Of a DNA stretch of 64,000 nucleotides, positions 46,017 through 53,644 are shown one piece after another. Within the stretch, counting starts at the first letter, position 1. Every line of letters begins with the position of its first letter. The DNA lies in contig NZ_JAARML010000002.1 of the NCBI RefSeq assembly GCF_011759375.1, forward strand, positions 992,001 through 1,056,000, in the 5' to 3' direction. The position numbers and the translations under genes are program-made. Source of the stretch: Paraflavitalea devenefica (GTDB lineage Bacteria > Bacteroidota > Bacteroidia > Chitinophagales > Chitinophagaceae). The notes beneath the pieces are model-generated. The model worked only from the letters and a program-made list of their open reading frames with translations. It did no database searches and had not been told where the DNA came from.

Positions 46017-46490
46017 TTAGGCGCCAGCACCCACCATGTCAGAATATCGGTTCGTGACTTTACCACCAGAACCACCAGGACGGGAAAGCAAATAGCCGGT
46101 TATACTAAAGCCGACAAAAATAAGGTTGAAATACAAATGATCAGGCCAGTCCAGTTTATTGATGACGCCACCGCAGGCACAGGGGATTCGACCGAATACT
46201 TTCATCAAAATTAACGCGATATAGATGGTGAAAGCTGTCATCAAAATCAGGCTGCCGAGAAACCCAAGATTTCTCCATCTGTCCGTTACCAACATCGCTG
46301 TAAGTACCAACTCAATGGCCGGGATGCCCCATGCCAATGGATAGGTGAGCCAGTCGACAAACGGCTGGTTGCGCATGGCCGTTACATACCTGTTATAATC
46401 CAATAATTTGGCTGCTGCCGCATAGACAAAGAGTAAGATGAGCGCATAGCAGCATACATTCACAAGGATAGATTTTGTTTTAACCGTCAT
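46017..46490 (-). CDS. MauE/DoxX-like membrane protein
   Basis: 157 residues with four membrane helices (about 8-27, 48-66, 75-97 and 120-138). The MauE-type motif GRIPCACGGVI sits before the last helix pair. MauE family proteins work with thioredoxin-like partners in forming or handling periplasmic disulphides. In Bacteroidota they are often found with small DUF6520-type exported proteins, as here. It is the first gene of the minus-strand cluster and probably processes the Cys-pair proteins that follow. This is inferred from context. Confidence 0.85.
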   Translation of the reverse strand: MTVKTKSILVNVCCYALILLFVYAAAAKLLDYNRYVTAMRNQPFVDWLTYPLAWGIPAIELVLTAMLVTDRWRNLGFLGSLILMTAFTIYIALILMKVFGRIPCACGGVINKLDWPDHLYFNLIFVGFSITGYLLSRPGGSGGKVTNRYSDMVGAGA

Positions 46491-46973
46491 TGTGGTTCTT
46501 GTTTTATTTCCATAAATAGGTTGATATCACCGGACAAGAATATTCGCTCAGCTACCTAACACCTGAAATAGAGCCACGGGCCCGGCCCTAAGGACCCTCA
46601 ATTGCAATGGAGCATGTTTTAGGTCCGGTATGCCCGTAGCATCTTTATTCCGAATGTTGATTCATTTAAGGTAAAAAAGGGTATTATCGATAAATACAAA
46701 GGGTTAGTTTTGGCGCGACCTTAGTAGCATCCCCATTGTCCGGGGAAGTGCCGATGCTATTATCGCCTGCATCAGCAGCTACACCCGAACTGGGAAAATC
46801 TCATGTGTTTGTTGGTTGCCTCTTTTCTCTAATAACGGCAAACCATATATGAAATATGATGTCGGTTAACTACCTTTCCTGATTTCCTCCCACACTCGCT
46901 CCTGTCCTGGTTATAGGCAGTCTTCCCGTTTGCCTTTACAAATATATACCACTCACTTACGGATTAGAACACG
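46491..46973. other. Intergenic region with an imperfect inverted repeat
   Basis: About 480 bp upstream of the MauE cluster. Bases 46573-46581 (GCCACGGGC) and 46632-46640 (GCCCGTAGC) form an imperfect inverted repeat, with AGGACC/GGTCC inside it. No gene is evident. It may be a regulator site or a terminator for the AraC gene side. Confidence 0.35.
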
Positions 46974-47978
46974 TTAACCTGACTTTTGGTAGGCGAGGAT
47001 TCCGAATTCATCATTGTTTTTTCTGAATTTAAGCCTATAATCATTGGGTGCTAATCCGAAAAACCGGGTAAACGCTCTTCGCAATCCGCTTTCATCTTTG
47101 TATCCCAGGGCCTTGGCAATGGCAGGCATTTTTTGACCAGCATTTAATTCCTTTTCCGTATAGGCCATCCTGGCCTCCAACAGCATGTTTTTCGTTGTCA
47201 CCCCAAACAGCCTGGGAAAGAGATCCCTGACCTCATAATAGTTCAAATCAGCTAAGGCCGCCAGTTCCCTGAGGGTGTATTCGGTTTGCAGGTTGGCCAT
47301 GATCGTCCTGCGCACCAGGTAATATTTCTCTATCTGCTCCTGAGACACCTGCAAGGGCTTGGCGGGCTGCCGGTGCAAGATCTTATTGAGCGCCATGTCC
47401 AGGACCTCATAGAGCAGGTTGACAGTGGATACATCCTCGGAGGACCGTTGCAGTTCATGGACCCTGGAAAGCAAATTATAGTCAGCAATAAAAGGCGTAT
47501 CTGACACTGCCACCGGATGGGATGCCTTTATACGTTGGAGGATCACCCGAATATGGGGGAAACGTAAACCGAACGAATGAAGGTATGCCGGATCTATACA
47601 AATCAGCAGGCTGTGATTAGCCGAAAGGCCCGAAGCCACATGCGCCAGCCAAAACGGCACATAATAGAAGGTATAGGCCCTTTCATGCAATAGGATAGTG
47701 GAGAGACCTTCCACCGTGTATTGGATACTACCTTCCAGGCTCAGGTGGAATAGTAACACCCCTTTTTGGCACTGGGCCACCAGTTGATTAGATTCCAACT
47801 GGGAGATGTAGGCATCATGGATCATGGCCTCACTGGTGGGTTTGGACTGTAAAAGCAATTTATTAGCTCCCCACATACCATATTGCGGCTGGGCGCCTGG
47901 GACTTTGATGTGTTGTAACCCTTCGGGTACACGTGGAGATAATAGCATTTCACCCCGTTCGACGGATAGCTGGATCAT
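46974..47978 (-). CDS. AraC-family transcriptional regulator
   Basis: 334 residues. The N-terminal 220 form a beta-rich sensor region (GVLLFHLSLEGSIQYTVEGL). The C-terminal AraC domain has the two helix-turn-helix units EYTLRELAALADLNYYEVRD, then ALGYKDESGLRRAFTRFFG and PNDYRLKFRK. It lies upstream of the MauE cluster on the same strand, but with a 480-bp gap, so control of that cluster is possible and not shown. Confidence 0.88.
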   Translation of the reverse strand: MIQLSVERGEMLLSPRVPEGLQHIKVPGAQPQYGMWGANKLLLQSKPTSEAMIHDAYISQLESNQLVAQCQKGVLLFHLSLEGSIQYTVEGLSTILLHERAYTFYYVPFWLAHVASGLSANHSLLICIDPAYLHSFGLRFPHIRVILQRIKASHPVAVSDTPFIADYNLLSRVHELQRSSEDVSTVNLLYEVLDMALNKILHRQPAKPLQVSQEQIEKYYLVRRTIMANLQTEYTLRELAALADLNYYEVRDLFPRLFGVTTKNMLLEARMAYTEKELNAGQKMPAIAKALGYKDESGLRRAFTRFFGLAPNDYRLKFRKNNDEFGILAYQKSG

Positions 47979-48570
47979 ACAATAAGGTTTATTGCGCCCA
48001 CCCCTACAGTAGTACGCATGGTTAATAACAAATCAAAGTTCGAATGTGAGGTGATGCTCTGAGAAGAAGAATGCTACCAACTGCAAATTCATTATTTCCG
48101 ATCACATCCACAAAAGATTTTAGCAGCAAACCGTTAAAAATTGATTAATCGCAAACCCTTGCTGGGCGGCTGTATGCGCCAGTGATGCAATCCTATCATT
48201 TTCAGGCAGCAAGGGATTTCTTCGGTTGAGAGACCCGGAAATGATCCGAACGATATGCCTAAGTGTTTTCCCGTAAACAGGATGGATAAAATTTCTTATC
48301 TGCGATTTTTGGTGTAGCATTGCAGGGTCAATATTCACTTGTACAACTATACTTCTACGTTTCTACTTGATCTTTCAACATAGGACTTTTACGACCCAAC
48401 CAACGCTTCGTACCCCTGAAACATCTACCTGGTTAAGGCAACATATGCCGCGGTTCCGATTCATCAGTTTACCTGTCGTTCAACAGCCGGCGGAAAAAAC
48501 CTGATCGCCCGTGGCGGATCATGCCATCCTGGCCGCACCTTCCGGGATGGTCATCATTAAATTGGTTGCT
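47979..48570. other. Intergenic region without a confident gene
   Basis: About 590 bp. A 72-codon minus-strand frame (48120-48338; for example GKTLRHIVRIISGSLNRRNP) has some protein-like character but no supporting start signal or family. I leave it uncalled. Confidence 0.35.
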
Positions 48571-49194
48571 ATGAAAAAAGTTATCATGGAACCCGAACCT
48601 AACCCATTAACGGCCATTTGTCAGGCCATTGATCCCTATCAGCCCACCGATGTGGCACACCTGCTGCACCAGCCAACAGGGAGGCACTTTCATATTCGAA
48701 CCCTTGATGCCGCCCATGATCTGGATAAGCTCATCGACTGGCTGGGTCCCGACAGTCCGCCGATCCGCCAGCGGCCTGGAAGCGATTATCTGGATTCTTA
48801 CCTGATGGTGGCCCAGCAGCCCGACATGCAGGCCTTTATGGTCCTGGTTGATCAAGAACCCGCTTTACAACTTGATGTCCGACAGGAACCGCTGTTATTT
48901 CAGCACATCAGCAACAGGACAGACAACCACCTGCTGACGTTAAACCTTTCCCCCCTGGTCACCATGGACGTAATCAACGATGCCCTGCAGGCAGCCGTAT
49001 ACGCGCTGTTTAGGATCCAGGCGGTGGACACTTTGTTTTTGGAACTGGACGGCAACCAGGCCTTCCTAGGAGGCTGGGTGAGGGAGGCGGGATTTTCGCT
49101 GATTGCCGTTAATGAGGAAACCGTTATACCGGTTCGTTACTATCAATTCCCGCAGCTTCCCGGATTTCTGCGGTTACGCCAGCTTTTTGCATAA
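48571..49194 (+). CDS. Possible GNAT-like acetyltransferase
   Basis: About 207 residues from the ATG at 48571; starts at 48511 and 48586 are also possible. HFHIRTLDAAHDLDKLIDWL, then DSYLMVAQQPDMQAFMVLVD and a late VREAGFSLIAVNEETVIPVR resemble the layout of GNAT proteins of the siderophore-acyltransferase kind: strand with R.L, helix, central beta strands, C-terminal GF. The acetyl-CoA P-loop is not clear. It stands alone. Confidence 0.45.
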   Translation: MKKVIMEPEPNPLTAICQAIDPYQPTDVAHLLHQPTGRHFHIRTLDAAHDLDKLIDWLGPDSPPIRQRPGSDYLDSYLMVAQQPDMQAFMVLVDQEPALQLDVRQEPLLFQHISNRTDNHLLTLNLSPLVTMDVINDALQAAVYALFRIQAVDTLFLELDGNQAFLGGWVREAGFSLIAVNEETVIPVRYYQFPQLPGFLRLRQLFA

Positions 49195-49246
49195 GTTGTC
49201 ACTGTGCTATGATATTCCCAGACCTGCACACTCAACTTTTGGCAGG

Positions 49247-49441
49247 TTATTGTCCCAGGCTTTCCCTGCTCTTCAGTTCCCCGCTTGTTATTTCCCTTTT
49301 CGGATGTAATTGTTGCCACACCAGTGCTGTAATAAAATTGATCATCTCTTCGGAATGGTTGGCGATCGCTGCTTTATCTGCTGGATGGCCATGCGTTTTC
49401 TCACTGCCTCTCACCAATAGTCTGGCCAAACCACGCTGCAA
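49247..49441 (-). CDS. Small hypothetical protein
   Basis: 64 residues (GLARLLVRGSEKTHGHPADK, then an amphipathic helix EEMINFITALVWQQL). It lies 21 bp after another small minus-strand frame and may be cotranscribed with it, or the two may be remnants of a longer gene. No family recognised. Confidence 0.35.
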   Translation of the reverse strand: MQRGLARLLVRGSEKTHGHPADKAAIANHSEEMINFITALVWQQLHPKREITSGELKSRESLGQ

Positions 49442-49462
49442 CCGATCCCGTCCAAAGTGTTG

Positions 49463-49765
49463 CTACTCATAAGGCAGACCATAGGGAATGTGCGCAAATG
49501 CACGTACGCTGTTTAAGATTTGATCCAACATCTCGTCCAATAATTGCCAGGTTACGGCATAACTACTGTTGTAACCCATAAATGACCTTGCCCTTACCAG
49601 CTCCTGGATGGTGGACGATTGTGCGGCCAGCAGCTGCCTGAAGTCTTGGCAATGACCATTTTCTTTCGGAAAAAGCATAGTTACAGTTGCTGCTGTCTTT
49701 GGGAATTCCAAATCCCATTGTTGTGCGACATGCTGCGCAAGTTGTTGCCAGGTCACCTGTGCCAT
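49463..49765 (-). CDS. Small hypothetical protein
   Basis: 100 residues with regular helices (WQQLAQHVAQQWDLEF, QDFRQLLAAQSSTIQELV, and TWQLLDEMLDQILNSVRAF). No family recognised and no signal peptide. The following 64-residue frame on the same strand may belong with it. Confidence 0.45.
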   Translation of the reverse strand: MAQVTWQQLAQHVAQQWDLEFPKTAATVTMLFPKENGHCQDFRQLLAAQSSTIQELVRARSFMGYNSSYAVTWQLLDEMLDQILNSVRAFAHIPYGLPYE

Positions 49766-49948
49766 TTGCCATGTTTTGTGCCAGCCCCCATACCATGTAA
49801 GCGTTGTAATGCCGGCGTTGGAATGAATAGGAGAGTGACAACAAAATATAAACCTATTGTCTTAGCTGGTAATAGATAGGGAAGAATAGGAGAATGGTAC
49901 ATTCGCGTTCTTGGTTGTGAAGATCCGAATGCGCTCCTATGGTCAAAC

Positions 49949-49980
49949 AAAAAAAAGAGGGGCAACCTTTGCCCCCCCCC
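49949..49980 (-). terminator. Rho-independent-like terminator, minus strand
   Basis: Minus-strand stem GGGGC/GCCCC with loop AAAGGTT is followed by a run of eight T. It sits next to a nine-C homopolymer (plus strand). It is similar in form to the terminators at 50235 and 50692. Confidence 0.6.
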
Positions 49981-50691
49981 TTTAAGTGCTGCGTGTATGG
50001 GCTTCTCATCCAATGCAGATTAAAGATAGATGAAGTGATACATTACGCTCTTTTTTCAAAGGCTTTACTTTTCCCCACAACATCCCCAATGAAATGTCCC
50101 GGTTCAACACTCTTGATGGAAAGATGGATATTGCCAGGTGAACGTTGCAGGTTATCAATTGTAAAGTATTAGACAATGGAAAAGGGCTGGATGGCCAATG
50201 GGAGCACCTGATCAATGTATCTACTGAACATGCCAAAAAGGGGAGCAGCCTATGCTCCCCTAAAGTGAAACTTGAGACCTTGCCTGTAAGAACCTAATGA
50301 TAACGAATGAGCGATACTTTTAACTATTGTTTTCCCAAACTTCATCCCTGGATAATGTACCAGCAACTGAACATAGGGTCACTAAAATTAAAAAGTTGAT
50401 CTACCTCCAGCCTCCATGACAATGGCTACTTCTTGGGCAATACGACCTACCATTTGCCTTCTAGCAACTGCTTCAGAGCATTTTTATCTATTCACAATTG
50501 ACCCGTAGATTGTTTTGGATTCGTTCAGAATTGTGTGAGGGATTGGTTTTCCTGACGATAGCATTAGCCTGAAGGTGTTCTACAAAATTTGGATGCATCA
50601 CTATTCCTAATGGTGGTAAGGTGAGCATAACGGGGATGCAAAATGCAGATGATCTGAGGAAAAATCATTCATCACAGCGGACCGGTATCCC
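49981..50691. other. Gene-poor region with short minus-strand frames between terminators
   Basis: No confident gene. Just upstream of the 50235 terminator the minus strand has a 31-codon frame beginning MKFGKTIVKSIAHSLSLG whose stop lies in the hairpin loop. Just upstream of the 49949 terminator a minus-strand frame reads MFSRYIDQVLPLAIQPFSIV, then an in-frame TAA, then NLQRSPGNIHLSIKSVEPGH and on to KAFEKRA-stop. This looks like a broken small gene. Another 21-codon frame ends MEAGGRSTF. Confidence 0.35.
50235..50261 (-). terminator. Rho-independent terminator, minus strand
   Basis: Perfect 9-bp stem AGGGGAGCA/TGCTCCCCT with a 5-nt loop is followed by a T-run on the minus strand. Something on this strand upstream of it is transcribed. 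Confidence 0.75.
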
Positions 50692-50718
50692 AAAAAAGAG
50701 GGGCGCCTTTGCCCCTCT
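50692..50718 (-). terminator. Rho-independent terminator of the 67-residue small gene
   Basis: Perfect 8-bp stem AGAGGGGC/GCCCCTCT with a 6-nt loop and a run of T on the minus strand, 6 bp after the stop of the small gene at 50725-50928. It supports that gene being real. Confidence 0.8.
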
Positions 50719-50724
50719 CAAGTT

Positions 50725-50928
50725 CTACGCCTGGGTCCTTCGGAATTGACCCTGATGGTGGTGACCACGTGAAAAACGTAAAAATGAACCTCCAAACCTG
50801 CTATTTTTTTTGTCATCCACCACACCTTTAGGCAGCACCATCCCGACATTCCTTCTGTAACAGGAAGTATTCCTGTTTGCACCCGAAGAACAAGATGACT
50901 GGCTAACCATCACTCCAGCCTGCTTCAT
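50725..50928 (-). CDS. Small basic peptide gene
   Basis: 67 residues, Cys-containing N-terminal half (SSCSSGANRNTSC) and a Gly/Arg/Phe/His-rich C-terminal half (RFGGSFLRFSRGHHHQGQF). No family recognised. The main support is the strong terminator 6 bp after the stop codon. Composition is odd for a folded protein; a modified or secreted peptide is possible but no maturation gene is adjacent. Confidence 0.45.
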   Translation of the reverse strand: MKQAGVMVSQSSCSSGANRNTSCYRRNVGMVLPKGVVDDKKNSRFGGSFLRFSRGHHHQGQFRRTQA

Positions 50929-51265
50929 AACTGTATACCTAATTTGTATTGATAGGCACCAATACTACCCGTTCCGCCATCGTACCGGTCAACTTTCACA
51001 CACCTGCAACGGTCCATTTTTCACGGAGCAACTGCGGATAACTCGTTAGCATTAGCAACACACAACTCCAGGACCTGCAGCATTGAACACTGTCCATGCT
51101 GCCCGAAAGCCATGTTGTACTTTAAAAAAAATCCTTCTCCCTTATAGGATGATGTCGCGCTTCCTTCTCATGGTTTGGCGGAAGTTGCACAAGGATTGCA
51201 GGCAGCCCACGATTTATTCACCGCCTCCTTTCCTTTCAGAGAAAGGCGGCAACAACTACGGCAGC
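50929..51265. other. Intergenic region before the second methyltransferase
   Basis: About 340 bp. The methyltransferase frame is open from 51083, but the segment before 51266 has no methyltransferase homology and motif I follows that Met directly. I treat 50929-51265 as leader. Confidence 0.4.
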
Positions 51266-52117
51266 ATGCGACATGGAAGTCTTTTTTCCGGCATCGGCGG
51301 GTTTGATTTGGCGGCAGCGTGGATGGGCTGGGAAAATGTTTTCTTTTGTGAAATCGATCCATTCTGCAGGGTTGTCCTTCAAAAATATTGGCCCCATGCG
51401 ACGTGCATCGAAAACATCGAACAATTCCCCACAGATCCCTTTTCCATCGATGTCCTTAGCGGTGGATTCCCCTGCCAGGCATTCAGTGTCGCCGGAAAAC
51501 GAAAAGGCATTGCAGATTCTCGTTACCTCTGGCCTGCAATGTTTAACACAATTAAACGCCTTAGGCCACCCTACGTTGTGGCAGAAAATGTTGTGGGACT
51601 CATTTCTTGGGAGCAGGGAATGGTCTTTGAACAGGTACATCTTGACCTGGAAAGTGAAGGCTACCAGGTCTGGACTTTTGTATTGCCAGCTGTGGCCACG
51701 GGCGCCCCACACGTGCGAAGTCGCGTCTGGTTCCTTGGTTATAACCCTGCCAACGACCACCGGCAACCTGAACCTTCAACCACACCATCCAGATCTGGTA
51801 CCAGGAACGAAACTGGTGCTGCCCACACCGACCGCCAGGGATTGGAAGGGGCCACAGGCAAGGGCCAAAAACGGCCGCCCAGACGATCTGGGGGGCGTAT
51901 TACGGTACCGGTATGGGATCATTGGCCAGCTGAATCCCCGGTTTGTCAGCGAGATGATGGGTTACCCGCCCGACTATCTGGTATTACCTTTCCTCGATGG
52001 CGAAACAAGTCCATAATGGCACTGGGCAACGCCATCGTTCCCCAAGTAGCCCTGCGCATCTTTACCTTCATCGCGGAACATCGTGCCCACTTCATCGAAA
52101 AACCACCTGCACTATAA
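51266..52117 (+). CDS. C5-cytosine DNA methyltransferase (Dcm type), second copy, with overlapping second gene
   Basis: 283 residues from the ATG at 51266. Motif I LFSGIGGFDLAAAWMGW, motif IV GFPCQAFS with nucleophile Cys70, motif VI VAENVVGLI, motif VIII GAPHVRSRVWFLG, motif X ALGNAIVPQVA. It is a clear paralogue of the enzyme at 33.4 kb, with near-identical first 20 residues, but shorter. As there, the stretch between motifs VIII and X is low-complexity (TPSRSGTRNETGAAHTDRQG) and looks too short and disordered for a normal recognition domain. Another frame (51450-52016) runs through it. Probably protects the element from restriction; target unknown. Confidence 0.88.
   Translation: MRHGSLFSGIGGFDLAAAWMGWENVFFCEIDPFCRVVLQKYWPHATCIENIEQFPTDPFSIDVLSGGFPCQAFSVAGKRKGIADSRYLWPAMFNTIKRLRPPYVVAENVVGLISWEQGMVFEQVHLDLESEGYQVWTFVLPAVATGAPHVRSRVWFLGYNPANDHRQPEPSTTPSRSGTRNETGAAHTDRQGLEGATGKGQKRPPRRSGGRITVPVWDHWPAESPVCQRDDGLPARLSGITFPRWRNKSIMALGNAIVPQVALRIFTFIAEHRAHFIEKPPAL
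51450..52016 (+). CDS. Nested protein overlapping the second methyltransferase gene
   Basis: 188 residues from the ATG at 51450, inside the methyltransferase gene in another frame. It shares the signatures of the nested protein at 33.6 kb in the same order: AVDSPARHSVSPENEKALQI, a W....L.WK segment, VLPTPTARDWKG, and QLNPRFVSEMMGYPPDYLV near the end. The open frame runs upstream to 51273, but homology starts at DSPA. No Shine-Dalgarno precedes this copy. Function unknown. Confidence 0.5.
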   Translation: MSLAVDSPARHSVSPENEKALQILVTSGLQCLTQLNALGHPTLWQKMLWDSFLGSREWSLNRYILTWKVKATRSGLLYCQLWPRAPHTCEVASGSLVITLPTTTGNLNLQPHHPDLVPGTKLVLPTPTARDWKGPQARAKNGRPDDLGGVLRYRYGIIGQLNPRFVSEMMGYPPDYLVLPFLDGETSP

Positions 52118-52250
52118 AATGCCAGCGAACGCCTGCCGGGCGGATCTACTTTCCAACTTGCACCCCATAATTTTTCCTTCATAGGAACTTCTCAGCCAAA
52201 TCATTTTCAAACCACAGCAGATTTGCGCACAAGCATTAATTCCGTTACAC

Positions 52251-52535
52251 ATGCCAGTAAAACCTTCAAAGCTATACTTAACCTACGAAGTTGAAATCGG
52301 AGGAACCACCTTTCATCCGAAAATTGCCATCGATAATATTGATCAGGCCGATAAGATCACCGCGGCCAAACAAGGTCATCCATCCAAAGAAATTACCTAT
52401 GCCAATTTCAAGGTCATCCAGCGCCCTGGTAAGCTGGTGGTCAAGGATTATAATTATCCCCAGCGGGCGAGACTGACCATTGACGACCAGGTGGCCAATG
52501 GGATAGAAAAGGGACATGGCCCGCCGCGTTCGTGA
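52251..52535 (+). CDS. Small hypothetical protein
   Basis: 94 residues, alternating beta-like pattern (KLYLTYEVEIGGTTFHPKIA, FKVIQRPGKLVVKDY). No family recognised. Lies 133 bp after the methyltransferase and before the mobilisation genes, same strand. Confidence 0.6.
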   Translation: MPVKPSKLYLTYEVEIGGTTFHPKIAIDNIDQADKITAAKQGHPSKEITYANFKVIQRPGKLVVKDYNYPQRARLTIDDQVANGIEKGHGPPRS

Positions 52536-52692
52536 TACTTGTTCGTTTTATAATGGGAAGGCTCACTTGTTTATGACTTAAAAAACTCACGTTTTTATTG
52601 CTGGCTCCCGCATCGATGTTCTCCATCCTCAAAGGCATTTGGAGCTGCGCCGGATACAGTATATCACCAGAGAAAAATAAAAAGTGTTTGTT

Positions 52693-52995
52693 ATGGCTAT
52701 TATTAAAAAACGCGTGCTGATTTTAAGTTCATCCCGTCAAATAAAACTGTCAGGTCACACACTGTGTATATCTAACTCTTTTGAAATCGGAGAGGGCTTT
52801 ACCAAAAACATCTTCAGCGCCGTGGAAGGAATCAAACCCGGCAGTGGTGTATCGGCAGTAGTCAATCCATTTGAGCTGACCAAAGATGACTGGTTTGAAA
52901 TCGCCGATTATAAAATTTTTTTGTGGATGCATTTTAAAGATCGCATTCGTCAATTCGGTATCGATAACCCGCAGATCTTTAGAGGAAGTCTCTAG
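52693..52995 (+). CDS. Small hypothetical protein
   Basis: 100 residues from the second Met (AIIKKRVLILSSSRQIKLSG); the frame opens three codons earlier. Alpha/beta pattern with FELTKDDWFEIADYKIFLWM. No family recognised. Just upstream of the candidate oriT and mobC. Confidence 0.55.
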   Translation: MAIIKKRVLILSSSRQIKLSGHTLCISNSFEIGEGFTKNIFSAVEGIKPGSGVSAVVNPFELTKDDWFEIADYKIFLWMHFKDRIRQFGIDNPQIFRGSL

Positions 52996-53097
52996 GATGT
53001 TGATTGCATCGGAATTGACAACTTGTCCGGAAAATCGGTTTCCTATGGCCATTGGCAAATGCGGAATGGCCCTGCGGGCCTTTTCCCTGGGATTGTG

Positions 53098-53140
53098 GAC
53101 GCATTTTCTGCGTCGGCAAGATGTACAGTTGTGCACAACT
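53098..53140. other. Candidate origin of transfer (oriT)
   Basis: Two inverted repeats lie in a 43-bp stretch about 80 bp before mobC, where relaxase nick regions are usually found: GACGCA-TTTTC-TGCGTC (53098-53114) and the perfect 14-bp palindrome AGTTGTGCACAACT (53127-53140). The gap between 52995 and 53219 otherwise has no gene. The nick sequence itself cannot be identified. Confidence 0.4.
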
Positions 53141-53218
53141 ATTATTGGCCTCCGGAGTCGGCCATTTTTAAAACTAGCGCCATTCCCGCTCTTTTGGCAG
53201 GAGTAAAAAGTTGAACTC

Positions 53219-53623
53219 ATGAACAGGCATAAGGTAGCAGCAGATGAAGCCTTGCGATTTGATGTAAAAACCCGGATTAATACCCACCACTTTAACCGGT
53301 TACGGCAATTGTTATCTAGCTCCCACTACCGCACCATGAGCGAGCTATTGCGTGACATCATCTGCGAGGGAAGGGTAGTGGTCATCACCCAGGACGAAAG
53401 CCTGGACGTAGTGATGGAACAGCTGGTCATCTTGCGCAAAGAACTAAACGCCATTGGCAACAATCTCAACCAGATCGCCAAAGCGCTCAACACACCTGCG
53501 GAAAAAAAGCGGCAACCAGTTCCCACAACGGCCATCATTGAACAGATCCAGGCCCTTGGCGCAGATATGCAGCCGATTTATTCTCTGATTGCCAGACTCT
53601 CTAAAGTATGGCTCCAGGGGTAA
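53219..53623 (+). CDS. mobC: MobC-family relaxosome accessory protein
   Basis: 134 residues. N-terminal ribbon-helix-helix-like segment (LRFDVKTRINTHHFNRLRQL, SHYRTMSELLRDIICEG), then the MobC signature helix LRKELNAIGNNLNQIAKALN. MobC proteins bind oriT and help the relaxase open the DNA. First gene of the mobilisation module, with the relaxase about 1 kb downstream. Confidence 0.85.
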   Translation: MNRHKVAADEALRFDVKTRINTHHFNRLRQLLSSSHYRTMSELLRDIICEGRVVVITQDESLDVVMEQLVILRKELNAIGNNLNQIAKALNTPAEKKRQPVPTTAIIEQIQALGADMQPIYSLIARLSKVWLQG

Positions 53624-53644
53624 CACCATTAAACATGCAACGGA

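Noticed and set aside
51236..51766. 176-codon antisense frame over the second methyltransferase
   Set aside because: Antisense shadow. Unlike the sense nested frame it has no counterpart motifs in the first methyltransferase locus.
52886..53206. 106-codon frame across the candidate oriT
   Set aside because: Overlaps the preceding small gene out of frame. The inverted repeats better explain this stretch.
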